64,000 bases of DNA from Paenibacillus sp. FSL H7-0331 (GTDB lineage Bacteria; Bacillota; Bacilli; Paenibacillales; NBRC-103111), in assembly GCF_001956045.1 (NCBI RefSeq), contig NZ_MRTH01000011.1:1-64000 (forward strand), given 5' to 3'. Under the pieces are notes generated by a model. The model worked only from the letters and a program-made list of their open reading frames with translations. It was not told where the DNA came from and searched no databases. Positions 8,232 to 18,033 of this stretch are shown in pieces. The position numbers and the translations under genes are program-made. The number at the start of each line of letters is the position of its first letter. The first letter of the stretch is position 1.

Positions 8232-8987
8232 ATGGCAGTTGAAATTACCCATACCGAAGATAAGATTTACTTCAAATTTGAAAATGTCAATAAGCTTGGC
8301 TTCACCGATTACGATAAGAAGCTTTTTGAGAAAATCAGAGCTGTGAAATGGACCGTTTCAAATGGCAGGTACATATATTCATCCAAGCTAAAAATGTCTC
8401 TCCATCAGATAGTTATGGCTCACTGGTACGGTGAAGAAGCGCTTACCGAGTCCAAAAAAGCGGGATATATCGTCGAGCATCATAATAATATCGGCTTTGA
8501 CTGTCAAATCAGCAATCTCAGCTTTGCCCCGGAACCACAAAATAAACAAAAGGCTTTCGGATATGACAAAGAGCGGCTAACCATGTTGGAAAACATTGCG
8601 ATCAACTTCTATAAGGACTTCGAAACCGGGCGATATCAAATTACAATCGGCTTTAATAAACCATATTTTATTGTGAATCCAAAGCAAAACACAGCAATCG
8701 ATGTCGCCGTCATATTCCTGATTTACAACGACGACTTCTACCGGACGATGACCGACGCGACCAACATTCTCCATGAGCTCAAAGAATATGGTAAGCTTGA
8801 ATTTTCAAACCTCCGCAATGTTGGGTTTCACTACAAAGAAGCGATCCATATCCCAGCGGATGCGCCAGAGAATCAGGTATTTTTTGTAGATGACGACGGA
8901 CGAATAGCTGTAAGACTCGGAACACCGCATCTCATCATCAACCAAATCGGTGAGAACAAAGATCTATACAAAGAGAAGGATAGCTAA
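8232..8987 (+). CDS. HNH-endonuclease-like protein
   Basis: A 251-residue protein. The segment LHQIVMAHWYGEEAL (about 56-70), then VEHHNNIGFDCQISNL (about 83-98), has the pattern of the HNH_3 homing-endonuclease motif, with consecutive histidines followed by an asparagine-rich loop. The C-terminal two-thirds is unassigned. Catalytic competence is uncertain because only part of the metal site is obvious. AAAGGAG lies seven bases upstream of ATG 8232. A perfect hairpin follows at the stop. Repeats C and D flank the gene in inverted orientation, so it may be cargo of a small mobile cassette. Confidence 0.6.
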   Translation: MAVEITHTEDKIYFKFENVNKLGFTDYDKKLFEKIRAVKWTVSNGRYIYSSKLKMSLHQIVMAHWYGEEALTESKKAGYIVEHHNNIGFDCQISNLSFAPEPQNKQKAFGYDKERLTMLENIAINFYKDFETGRYQITIGFNKPYFIVNPKQNTAIDVAVIFLIYNDDFYRTMTDATNILHELKEYGKLEFSNLRNVGFHYKEAIHIPADAPENQVFFVDDDGRIAVRLGTPHLIINQIGENKDLYKEKDS

Positions 8988-9000
8988 ATCAGCTATCCTT
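8976..9000 (+). terminator. Terminator of the HNH-like gene
   Basis: AAGGATAGCT (8976-8985) and AGCTATCCTT (8991-9000) form a perfect 10-bp stem with a 5-nt loop that overlaps the stop codon. Downstream T-richness is weak. Confidence 0.65.
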
Positions 9001-9621
9001 CTCCATCTTCGCTTACAATATCTCCAAAGTAGCGGCCAAATTATAACCGTTTCGCCTTCGATAAAACTCTTCCGATTTCTCTGTATGGTCAAAATACTAT
9101 CCCGCCGAATCAAATCCCGATTAATAACTGGCGCTATAATTATTCAATCCACTCTAGTTTTTAGGCCGCGTCATTCAGTGGTAGTCTAGGATTTTATTTT
9201 CGTGTCCTATAATCGCTGCTGTTTCTTTTATCAGGTCAGTCCAAAACTGTTTAAGTATTTATCGGGATATCAAGATATTTCAGGTCATTTATGGGAGAAG
9301 GCAGGATTCTTGACGGTTCTCGAAGAATTTATAAGTAGTCCATAAGTCACGTACCAACGAATAAACCTTGCCTTATCATTGAAAGGCACCTAGGCGTATA
9401 TTGAGGCTGATCATAGCGGTAAATGGAATGGCCGAAATATGCTGTAGCTGTAGCGTTTTGCTTTATCAAGCAATCTAGAAATGAATGCTACTCTTAATCG
9501 TTCACTCATTGTACAATTCGAATGCATGTTCGATGACATCATGTTGTCATCCTGCATTGTTATTATGGATGATAAATACAACACAAATCTACGATACGAC
9601 TTCAGGGGGAATTATTTTAGT
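8988..9621. other. Non-coding region upstream of hsdM
   Basis: This holds repeat D and otherwise no recognised gene. An open frame precedes hsdM in phase from 9481, but it lacks a ribosome binding site and the family signature begins at 9622. Short palindromes lie near 9509-9518 (ATTGTACAAT) and 9534-9549 (TGACA...TGTCA), close to where the hsd promoter should be; they may be operators. Confidence 0.4.
9181..9242 (-). repeat. Transposon-end-like repeat D
   Basis: AGTCTAGGATTTTATTTTC at 9183-9201 is a degenerate copy of the 19-mer. The reverse complement of 9181-9242 aligns with repeat A (1731-1793) over about 62 bp, with the best block GAAAATAAA-n-TC-n-TAGACT. A and D are therefore the same kind of end in opposite orientation. 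Confidence 0.55.
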
Positions 9622-11181
9622 ATGGCTTCAGTAAAAGCAGACATCAATTTTGAGAAGGACCTATTTGAGGCTGCCAACCGGATGAGGGCGACTCTCGCCC
9701 CTGCGGACTATAAGCACATCGTCCTTCCGCTTATATTTTTACGCTATTTATCTCTACGCTATGACAAGCGTCGCAAAGAATTGGAGCGACAATTAAGCAA
9801 TCCCCATTGTTCGATGTATTTTGAAGACGAAGAAATGCGGCTGGAAATTCTGAACGACCGTGACCAATATATTGCTGAACGTGTGTATGTGCTCCCCGAA
9901 GATGCGCACTGGTCGTTCATTGTCAAAAATGCCAAACAGCCGAACATCAAAGAGATCCTAGACAGCGCCATGAAATTGATTGAAGCGGAGAACGTGGATT
10001 TGGTCGGCGTATTGCCGCGCATCTATCAATCGACAAACCTGCCAATCGAAAACTTAGCATCCCTGATCGAGATTTTCTCTCGGGATACGTTCAGTTCTTC
10101 CAGTCAAGATTCGGTGGATGTTTTGGGTCGTGTGTTTGAATACTTTATTGGCAATTTTGCCTCCAGCGAGGGTAACCGTGGGGGCATGTTCTTTACGCCT
10201 AGCTCCATTGTTCAACTGCTCGTTACCATGTTGGAGCCAGAAACCGGCACAGTATTGGACCCAGCCTGCGGATCTGGAGGAATGTTCGTGCAATCCCAGC
10301 GCTATGCACATAATGAGCAGGCTCTTTCATTCTACGGTCAAGAGAGCGTTGATCTTACGGTACGCCTTGGTAAAATGAACGTGCTCATGCACGGCATAAA
10401 CGCCAACATTCGTCTCGGTGACTCGTTGCTCGACGATAAATATAAGGACGTGAAGTTTGATTTCGTCATCGCCAACCCGCCGTTCAACATGAAGCAGTGG
10501 GGAGCGGAGAAAATCCAGAAAAACGACCCCCGTCTTATCACCGATTACGACAAGGCCGTCACCGACAGCAACGCGAATTATATGTGGATGCAGCACTTCC
10601 TGTATCACTTGAAAGATGGGGGTACGACCGGCTTCGTCATGGCTAACGGTGCAATGACGACGAACAATTCCGGCGAGAAAGATGTTCGTCAGAAGTTGGT
10701 GGATGAGGGGTTCGTCGATTGCATCGTGCAATTGCCAGAAAAGTTGTTCTTCACGACAGGAATTCCATGCTGCCTGTTCTTCTTGAGCAAAAACAGGAAT
10801 GGGGATAAGGACTTCCGCACGCGCAAAAACGAGGTTCTGTTCATTGATGCGCGGAAGAAGGGTATTACCGTGAGCCGAAAGCAAAGAGCGTTGACGCAAG
10901 AGGATATTGAGGAGATTGCTGCTGTTTATCATGCTTTCCGTAGTGCAGATGGAAAGTTTGAAGGCGTTGACGGCTTTTGCAAAACTGCGACGATTGAAGA
11001 GATTCGAGGTAATGACTATAAGTTATCGCCAGGAATTTTTGTGGGAACTGGTGCAGAGGAAACGGATGATGTTCCTTTTGAAGAAAGGATGCTAGAACTA
11101 TCTGGGCGATTACAGGAACAATTTGCCGAGTCCAATAGGTTACAGCAACAGATTATTCAGAATTTAGAAGGGTTGTTGTAA
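9622..11181 (+). CDS. hsdM: Type I restriction system, DNA methyltransferase subunit
   Basis: A 519-residue N6-adenine methyltransferase subunit. The N-terminal HsdM domain (FEAANRMRATLAPADYKHIV, then LIFLRYLSLRYDKRR) is followed by the SAM-binding motif DPACGSGG at residues 213-220 and the catalytic ANPPF (Asn285). These are the expected gamma-class motifs, and the length is typical. ATG 9622 follows AGGGGG. An in-phase upstream extension to 9481 is not conserved-looking and is rejected. The gene is two bases upstream of hsdS, in an hsdM-hsdS-hsdR operon. It methylates the target specified by HsdS and completes the restriction complex with HsdR. Confidence 0.95.
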   Translation: MASVKADINFEKDLFEAANRMRATLAPADYKHIVLPLIFLRYLSLRYDKRRKELERQLSNPHCSMYFEDEEMRLEILNDRDQYIAERVYVLPEDAHWSFIVKNAKQPNIKEILDSAMKLIEAENVDLVGVLPRIYQSTNLPIENLASLIEIFSRDTFSSSSQDSVDVLGRVFEYFIGNFASSEGNRGGMFFTPSSIVQLLVTMLEPETGTVLDPACGSGGMFVQSQRYAHNEQALSFYGQESVDLTVRLGKMNVLMHGINANIRLGDSLLDDKYKDVKFDFVIANPPFNMKQWGAEKIQKNDPRLITDYDKAVTDSNANYMWMQHFLYHLKDGGTTGFVMANGAMTTNNSGEKDVRQKLVDEGFVDCIVQLPEKLFFTTGIPCCLFFLSKNRNGDKDFRTRKNEVLFIDARKKGITVSRKQRALTQEDIEEIAAVYHAFRSADGKFEGVDGFCKTATIEEIRGNDYKLSPGIFVGTGAEETDDVPFEERMLELSGRLQEQFAESNRLQQQIIQNLEGLL

Positions 11182-11183
11182 AT

Positions 11184-12407
11184 ATGTCCAGCACTCGAAT
11201 GACCATTTTGGATATCGCTGAAGTTCTTATGGGTCAGAGTCCTCCGGGGAGTGACTGTAATAGCGAAGGAAGAGGAATGCCATTATTGAATGGTCCTACT
11301 GAATTCGGCTTTAGGTATCCAAATCCTGTTCAATATACAACAAATCCAAAGAAGATAGCACGAACGGGTGATTTACTTTTCTGTGTGCGTGGTTCAACGG
11401 TTGGGCGAATGAACTACACTGATCAACAGGTAGCAATTGGGCGAGGACTTGCTAGTTTTAGAAGCAAGTATTCAACGAAACATACACGTTTGATTGAATA
11501 CCTAATTTATGAGTCTCTCGAATCTATTTTGCAATCGGCAACTGGTTCAACCTTTCCAAATGTATCTAAAGAACAGATCTATAATTGGTCTTGGGAGTTA
11601 CCATCATTAGAGAAGCAATTGAAAATTGTAGACATCCTCGGGTCATTCGACGATAAGATCGCACTCAATCGCCGAATGAACGAGACTCTTGAACAGATGG
11701 CGATGACTCTATATAAGCATTGGTTTGTGGATTTTGGGCCGTTTCAGGATGGGGAATACATGGAGACCGTTGATGGAAATATCGTCCCTAAAGATTGGGC
11801 AGTGAAGCAGCTCGGGGAAGTTGTTATGATCAATGAGAAGAGCCTTGGAAGGAATTATCCATACGACAAAATTGAATATATTGACATCTCTTCGGTTGGT
11901 ACTGGGGTTCTTGATGGAACTACTAACTATCCGGTAAAAGGCGCACCCTCAAGGGCCAAAAGACTCGTTCAGGCTGGGGACACAATATGGTCCACAGTAA
12001 GACCGAACCGAAAGTCTTACTTATACATCCATAAACCTGCTGTAAATACAGTTGCTTCAACAGGGTTTGTAGTATTAACTCCGAAAGCAATACCGGCCTC
12101 ATATTTGTATTGCCATGTAACGACAAATGAGTTTGTTGACTACCTAACGAGTAACGCTGATGGTAGTGCTTACCCAGCGGTTAGACCAGATGTCTTTGCG
12201 AGAGCGACTGTATACGTCCCTGCTAAAGAAGTACTGAAATCGTTTGATGAGAAGGTTGCCCCGTTGATCTCGCAGATGCAAGAAAATATGATTGAAAATA
12301 ATGAACTGCAAAGAATTCGTGATTTCCTGCTCCCCCGGCTCCTGTCAGGAGAAATCGAGGTGAATGCGGCCGAAGAACATACCAAGGTGGTGCTGTCAGT
12401 TGGCTAA
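11184..12407 (+). CDS. hsdS: Type I restriction system, specificity subunit
   Basis: A 407-residue specificity subunit with two target-recognition domains, each followed by a conserved helical spacer. TRD1 spans about 1-150 and ends in PSLEKQLKIVDILGSFDDKI; TRD2 spans about 200-350 and ends in SFDEKVAPLISQMQENMIEN and LLPRLLSGEIEV. The two half-domains set the bipartite recognition sequence, which cannot be read from the sequence. The order hsdM-hsdS-hsdR with tight spacing supports one transcript. No inverted copy of hsdS or nearby recombinase suggests phase variation here. Confidence 0.93.
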   Translation: MSSTRMTILDIAEVLMGQSPPGSDCNSEGRGMPLLNGPTEFGFRYPNPVQYTTNPKKIARTGDLLFCVRGSTVGRMNYTDQQVAIGRGLASFRSKYSTKHTRLIEYLIYESLESILQSATGSTFPNVSKEQIYNWSWELPSLEKQLKIVDILGSFDDKIALNRRMNETLEQMAMTLYKHWFVDFGPFQDGEYMETVDGNIVPKDWAVKQLGEVVMINEKSLGRNYPYDKIEYIDISSVGTGVLDGTTNYPVKGAPSRAKRLVQAGDTIWSTVRPNRKSYLYIHKPAVNTVASTGFVVLTPKAIPASYLYCHVTTNEFVDYLTSNADGSAYPAVRPDVFARATVYVPAKEVLKSFDEKVAPLISQMQENMIENNELQRIRDFLLPRLLSGEIEVNAAEEHTKVVLSVG

Positions 12408-15400
12408 CGGATTGTACGAGACGGATTTCGAGGAAACCACAATTGAGCGGCTCAAGGGAATCGGTTATGAGTACCTCCATGCGATGAACTTGTTCAGCCG
12501 CACTTCACTGAACGATGTTGTGCTTCGTGACCGGTTAGAAGCTTTCCTGAAGAGAACGTACCCGGCAATTCCAGACGAGCACCTTCCTGCGCTTGCGTCC
12601 CGCTTTGCCGATCCGGACGGGGTGACGCTCCTACAGCGCAATCAGCGGTTCCACGAGATGCTCGCGAAGGGCATTGATTTTTCATGCGAGGAAGAGGGCA
12701 AACAAGTCTTTCACCACGTCTATCCAATCAATTGGGATAATCTGCTTGCCAACGACTTCCTTGTGGTTAACCAACTTTCCATTGAGGGGAAAATGGCGCG
12801 GCGACCGGACCTGATCATTTTCATCAACGGTCTGCCGCTAGTCGTTTTTGAACTGAAAAGTCCGTACAGCGAACAGGCGACAATTGAGTACGCATACAAC
12901 CAGATTACCAATTACACCTACGACATCTCGCAGTTGTTCAACTACAACGCCTTTTCGGTCATCTCTGATGGAATTATGACACTCCACGGCATCCCCGGAG
13001 CGCCTTACGAGTACTACAGTGCATGGAAATCCATTGATGGCAAAGAAGTAGATAACCAGATCACGAACTCGATGCGGACGATGATCCAAGGCATGTTTCC
13101 GAAGGAGAGACTGCTCGCTTACATCCGTAATTTCATCGTTTTTATGAAGGATGGCAATAAGGAAGCCATCAAAATTGCTGCAAAGTATCATCAGTTCTTC
13201 GGTGTCCAGTTTTCCGTCGAACACGCCGTTCGCGCAACCAGACCGGAAGGAGACCGGAGGATTGGGGTCCTTTGGCATGCTACCGGCTCAGGCAAGTCGC
13301 TATCCATGCTCTTTTTCTCGGGAATATTGTCGCGGCATCCGGAGATGGACAATCCTACGATTGTCATCCAAGTGGACCGGGCAGATCTCGACGGGCAATT
13401 GCATGAGACGTTTTTGCAAGGCGCTTCACTTGTCGGAAATGTTCATCATGCTGAAAATGCCAATGAACTGCGCGAACTGTTACGCAACGAGGCGGGACAA
13501 ATCATCTTCTCGACAATCGAGAAATTCCGGTTGAAAGACGGCGAAGGCGAGTTTCCGGTCTGCTCCGAACGCCGAAACATCGTCGTGATCTCCGACGAAG
13601 CACACCGCACTCAGTACAGTTTCGACGGGTTTGCTGGCAATCTCCGTCGTGCTTTGCCGAATGCCTCACACGTCGGGTTCACCGGTACGCCGATCACGTT
13701 CGCGGACCGGAACACGTTTGAGTTGTTCGGAAATGTGATCCACATCTACGACATGCAGCAGGCCACGCTTGACGGTGCAACACTTCGCATTTACTACGAG
13801 TCGCGTCTCATTCCACTCGACCTGGAAAACGCACAACTCGACGATGAATTCAAGCAAATTATCAGCCAGGTTGGTGATGGGAAATGGGAAGAACAGCGAG
13901 CCAAATGGGCCGCCCTGGAGAAGGTGGTTGGCACGTCCGAGCGGATTGAGACGCTGGCAAAGGATATTGTTTCGCACTTTGCAAAGGCGGCTTCCCTCGA
14001 GGCAAAGGGGATGATCGTCTGTATGAGTCGCGAGATTTGTGCGGCGCTATATGAAAAAATGCGAGTGATCGATGGGTGCCCGCCGATTGAGATAGTCATG
14101 ACGGGAGACATTGACAAGGATCCGCCGTCTTGGCGTGAGAAGCAACTAGGGAGCAATTTTTCTCACATTAAGTCCAAGGAAGAACAGGAAAGCGTAAAGG
14201 CAAAACTGCGCGATCCGGATGATCCACTCAAGTTTGTTATTGTAAGAGACATGTGGCTCACAGGCACAGACATTCCGCCACTGACGTACCTGTATGTTGA
14301 CAAGCCGATCAAAGGTCACGGTCTTATTCAGGCGATTGCTCGTGTTAACCGGGTGTATCCCGGCAAAATGGGCGGGGTAGTCATCGATTATATTGGCATC
14401 GCCGAAGCACTTAAAGAGGCGACGCATAAATACACACAAGGTGGAGGCAAAGGGAAGCCAGCCAGTGACATCGAGGAGGAAGCGGTACCGATCTTTTTCA
14501 AGGCACTTGAATCCGTTCGCGCCTTTGTTCCGCCGGGCATCGACGTAACCAATTGGCGGTCAAAACCGAAAGTGGAGCGCGAAGACTGGATCGCCGATTT
14601 TGTCGGCTATTTAATGGGGCCGGATGAGAATGTGTATCTGAACGATCAAGCCAAGTTGGATAAGGCGTATCAACTCGTCAAACACTTGCCGATCGTTTTG
14701 ACGCATTCAAATGAAGTATTGCTCTATGAAATCACTGCAATCCAAATCAAAAAGTTTAAGATTACCGGCGGGAGCGAGGGAAAACCGAAAAACATCGCGG
14801 AAGAACTGAAGAAACTAATCGACCGCAGCATCGGCGCCCGGGAAGAGGCTGTCGATCTCTTCGAGAAGGCCGGCCTGGAGAAACCGGATATTTCGATCTT
14901 GGATGAATCGTTCCTAGCTGATTTCGAGCAAAAACCTCATGTTGATCTGAGGCTGAAACTGCTTCAGAAGTTGCTCGAAGATGAGGTTTTCTACCTAGTC
15001 AAGCAAAAGAATACACTTGGCAAAGCATTAAGCGAATTGCTGGAAAAGACGATCAACGATTATCATAACCGCGTCATCACAGCGACCGCTGTTGCGCAAA
15101 TGATGGTCGAGGCAAAGAAGAAGATAGACGAGGAACGGAAGAAAAAAGAGGCACTCGGGCTGTCCGATGAGGAAATGGCATTCTACTACATTATCGAGAA
15201 CATGGGCAATGATGCGTTCTCCAATGACTTTATTGCGGGCTTGATCCGAAAAGTGGTCACCGCTATGAAAAAGGAATTTCAGATCGACTGGACAAATTCG
15301 CACCGACAGGATGTGCTGGCGAAAGTAAGCAATGCGGTGAAACTGGTGCTTATACGGGAACAGATCAAAGGTGAGCAACTGCGGTTCTTGACCAATGCGA

Positions 15401-15450
15401 TTGTAAATCAGGCAAAAGAGAAGTATAAGGGCTGGCCGATAGAGGCCTAA
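12400..15450 (+). CDS. hsdR: Type I restriction system, endonuclease/translocase subunit
   Basis: A 1016-residue motor and nuclease subunit. The N-terminal PD-(D/E)XK nuclease shows RPDLIIFI followed by VVFELKS. The SF2 helicase core shows Walker A TGSGKS at 295-300, DEAH at 399-402, VGFTGTPI and QAIARVNRVYP. The long helical C-terminus is usual. TTG 12400 is preferred: it has AAGGTGG nine bases upstream and overlaps the hsdS stop by eight bases, while the longer in-phase start at 12364 lies deep inside hsdS. A hairpin follows the stop. All three subunits look intact, so the system is probably active. Confidence 0.93.
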   Translation: MANGLYETDFEETTIERLKGIGYEYLHAMNLFSRTSLNDVVLRDRLEAFLKRTYPAIPDEHLPALASRFADPDGVTLLQRNQRFHEMLAKGIDFSCEEEGKQVFHHVYPINWDNLLANDFLVVNQLSIEGKMARRPDLIIFINGLPLVVFELKSPYSEQATIEYAYNQITNYTYDISQLFNYNAFSVISDGIMTLHGIPGAPYEYYSAWKSIDGKEVDNQITNSMRTMIQGMFPKERLLAYIRNFIVFMKDGNKEAIKIAAKYHQFFGVQFSVEHAVRATRPEGDRRIGVLWHATGSGKSLSMLFFSGILSRHPEMDNPTIVIQVDRADLDGQLHETFLQGASLVGNVHHAENANELRELLRNEAGQIIFSTIEKFRLKDGEGEFPVCSERRNIVVISDEAHRTQYSFDGFAGNLRRALPNASHVGFTGTPITFADRNTFELFGNVIHIYDMQQATLDGATLRIYYESRLIPLDLENAQLDDEFKQIISQVGDGKWEEQRAKWAALEKVVGTSERIETLAKDIVSHFAKAASLEAKGMIVCMSREICAALYEKMRVIDGCPPIEIVMTGDIDKDPPSWREKQLGSNFSHIKSKEEQESVKAKLRDPDDPLKFVIVRDMWLTGTDIPPLTYLYVDKPIKGHGLIQAIARVNRVYPGKMGGVVIDYIGIAEALKEATHKYTQGGGKGKPASDIEEEAVPIFFKALESVRAFVPPGIDVTNWRSKPKVEREDWIADFVGYLMGPDENVYLNDQAKLDKAYQLVKHLPIVLTHSNEVLLYEITAIQIKKFKITGGSEGKPKNIAEELKKLIDRSIGAREEAVDLFEKAGLEKPDISILDESFLADFEQKPHVDLRLKLLQKLLEDEVFYLVKQKNTLGKALSELLEKTINDYHNRVITATAVAQMMVEAKKKIDEERKKKEALGLSDEEMAFYYIIENMGNDAFSNDFIAGLIRKVVTAMKKEFQIDWTNSHRQDVLAKVSNAVKLVLIREQIKGEQLRFLTNAIVNQAKEKYKGWPIEA

Positions 15451-15459
15451 AATGGAATT

Positions 15460-15479
15460 CCGTAGGCGAGAACCTACGG
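15460..15479 (+). terminator. Hairpin after hsdR
   Basis: CCGTAGG (15460-15466) and CCTACGG (15473-15479) form a perfect stem with a 6-nt loop ten bases after the hsdR stop. The T-run after it is short, so termination may be partial. Confidence 0.55.
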
Positions 15480-15515
15480 ATCTTTCAATTTGAATAACAA
15501 TAGTGGGGTATAAAA

Positions 15516-16603
15516 ATGAGAATTTGGCAGGTTGCCGCGGGAGATGGCGCAAGGGATTGTTCTAATCTTTTTCTAATGCACGATGTCATGCTGATTAGTC
15601 CTGGTGGACTGGGTCATTTTGGTGAAGGTAAAGATCGCTATTATGTAAGCAATGTTGAAAAAGGTATCGTTGATCAAATTGCAAACTTTCATTCCGGACC
15701 GATCTCTGGGGACGTTGTACTGCTTCGTAAAGGGAAGCGTGTGATTGCCATTGGCAAGATCCCGGATCCACCAAATGATGAGTACCAGTGGGATGAATCT
15801 TTTGGTGATGTGTTAGGGTGGGATTCGGACATTGTCGCCGAGTTCAATGGGAGGAAAGTCTTGTTTCCCTCTTGATCCCTGAGCAAACTGTTATAAAGAA
15901 TTTGTTCGATAACTACAAACAGCAAAGAACATTCACAAGGGTACATGAAGAAAGAATCAGGGCATTACTCCAAGGAGTCATGTTCCCAAATAGAGAATTG
16001 AAGCTCCTACCGAAACTTGATGCCAGAGAGCTATCGTCCAGAGATATTGGCGAAGAGTTATTCGCAGCGGGCTTGGCAAATGACTCGGTAGAACGGGTTG
16101 TTCAGGCCATGGAACGGATTCGGCGACTTTCCAAATGGTATGAAAACCAGGCAGACCGGAAGCGTCCTTCGGAACTTGAAATCGTTGCACATATGATTAC
16201 ACCTTTGATGCTTGGTCTGGGATGGTCCGAGCAGTTAATGCCAATTGAATGGAACAGGGTAGATATTGCTTTTTTTAATCGGCCACCAGTATCAGAAAAG
16301 GACTACGACAACTGTACTATGGTTTGCGAAACTAAAGGCAGAGGATCCTCGCTGGAGCCGGCGTATAAACAAGCCAAAGCCTACATCGAGTCACTACCGC
16401 TTAAGAATTGTACCCGAATTGTGACTACAGATGGTGGAAGGTTGTTTCTTTATAAATGGCATGATACGAGTTGGCCGGATGTATTGGATCCGATAGGATA
16501 CGTCAATCTTGCATCCATTCGCAAGGAGAATGTGTTCCCATTTGGTACATCTGGCGTAGATACATTAATAGAATTAATCCCATGGAATGTGATGCGTCCA
16601 TGA
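15516..16603 (+). pseudogene. Frameshifted nuclease-like gene after hsdR
   Basis: Two frames look like one gene. The first (15516 to a TGA at 15873) encodes a 119-residue N-terminal domain with beta-rich GPISGDVVLLRKGKRVIAIG, similar in pattern to PUA/EVE-like modules. The second continues from about 15870 to 16603 and contains DIAFFN and VCETKGRG, a D...ExK arrangement typical of PD-(D/E)XK nucleases. One added T near TCTTGA at 15870 would join them. The gene follows hsdR closely and may have been an accessory restriction factor. If the base call is wrong, the gene is intact. Confidence 0.6.
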
Positions 16604-16761
16604 GCAAGGGAACAGTTAATATCATTATGGGGACAGTTACGAATATTTGCGAGGCAGAGCATCTCGACAAGCACACTCAAGAACACGTCAGCGAAGAAAT
16701 GATGCTACTTTTGAGCATGAAATTTATAGCAGCACGTTTGGTTGATTTTAGAAGGCTTTAG
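16600..16761 (+). CDS. Small uncharacterised protein, 53 residues
   Basis: ATG 16600 overlaps the preceding stop in an ATGA arrangement, as expected for translational coupling. The product is small and amphipathic (EAEHLDKHTQEHVSEEMMLL). I do not recognise it. It ends 11 bases before the ATG of the NERD-type pseudogene, so it probably belongs to the same decayed operon. Confidence 0.4.
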   Translation: MSKGTVNIIMGTVTNICEAEHLDKHTQEHVSEEMMLLLSMKFIAARLVDFRRL

Positions 16762-16772
16762 GGGGAAACTTC

Positions 16773-17873
16773 ATGGCTATTTACATAGGTAAACCGCTAA
16801 CCCGAAACCACATTGTTACTCCTAATCAACGAAAGGGACAATTAGGAGAGGTTATGTTACTCAGAAGTTAATAGGCTTTCTTCCTGAGGATACAACCGTC
16901 ATGGTATTCACAAAGATTGGAAAGTATGAACCCGACCTCCTTATACTGTCTCCACAATACGGTATACGAATCGTTGAAGTGAAAAATTACTCGATTGGGT
17001 CTATTAAGAATGCGCATTTGAATGGGCTGATTATGTACCGAAATGATATTACGATTAATTCCATTCAGCAAGCAAAAACGCATGTCGAAGGGCTTTTGCA
17101 CTTTTTGGAGAGAGAGTTTCCTCATTACTTCAACGGAAAAGCACCGATTGGGTATCTCGTAATACATGCCGGATTTACTCGCAAAGAGATTGAAGAAGAA
17201 TCCCGCCATTTACAAGGGGAACCGGATTACTGGAAACACCATATGACAGTAGACGAAATGGAGACTGGATTGGTGGGAAGAGTACGTGCGGCCGCGAAAT
17301 TCCAAAGATCGATGCCGAAAAATGCAATCGACGGCAATCTAAAGATCGTGCAGTTCAGGGAACAAGTCGCTTCCGAATCAAGCATTTTGAAATTGGAAAT
17401 TGAATCGAAATTCCAGGAACTTGATCAAAAGATCAGTGAAATTGGTATTAGAGAGAGTAAGGCAGAGTGTCAGTATCTACTCAAACAGCTCCGGCCATCA
17501 CTGATGTTCGAAAATCATACAACCTCTCTCTTTTCGGTACACTTCAAGCTATTATCTTAATTGCTGGAATTGTTGTGTTTATTCAGCAGAGGACTCAGGA
17601 AACCAGTTAGCAAATTTTTCAGGTTAACGGTCTTAGTCGTTACGAGGGCCAAAGTGTGACTGTTCAAGGGGTGGTCCATAAATTTATATTTGATGAGCAA
17701 AATGGCACAAAGTTTTTGACGATTTAAGACAGTTCTGGAAGCGTTGTTGCGGTGTTTTTAAGAATACGACGGAACCTTTTATAAGTGAGGGACAGCATTG
17801 TTAAATAACTGGGAAAGTGCAGCAGTATAAGGGTGAGCTTCAAATCGTTGTTGAAAAGATTGAGGCGGATTAA
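16773..17873 (+). pseudogene. Decayed NERD-membrane-OB-fold gene
   Basis: An N-terminal NERD (nuclease-related) domain starts at ATG 16773 (TPNQRKGQLGE), shifts frame near 16855, then continues with FTKIGKYEPDLLI and IRIVEVKNY, the D...ExK core. A second shift near 17530 leads to a membrane segment (LQAIILIAGIVVFI). After a TAG near 17609, an OB-fold part follows (SVTVQGVVHKFIFDEQNG, then DSSGSVVAVF). It holds at least two further lesions, including TAA stops. Multiple lesions make loss of function certain. The intact form would be a membrane-anchored nuclease-like protein with an OB-fold tail. Confidence 0.65.
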
Positions 17874-18033
17874 ACGGCGATACTTCATAAGTGAAGGACG
17901 TCAGAATTTTTCGATTTCGTAGGTTTAGCTTAAGTAATTCTTTCACAATCTCTCCTACTATTCATCACACGAATAATGGTAGAATAATGAAGAGCTTATC
18001 TAATTGCGGTATTTAATTAAAAGGTGTGAGTTG

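Noticed and set aside
10327..10932. A 201-codon open frame antisense to hsdM
   Set aside because: It is a shadow of the hsdM coding frame; hsdM has all family motifs.
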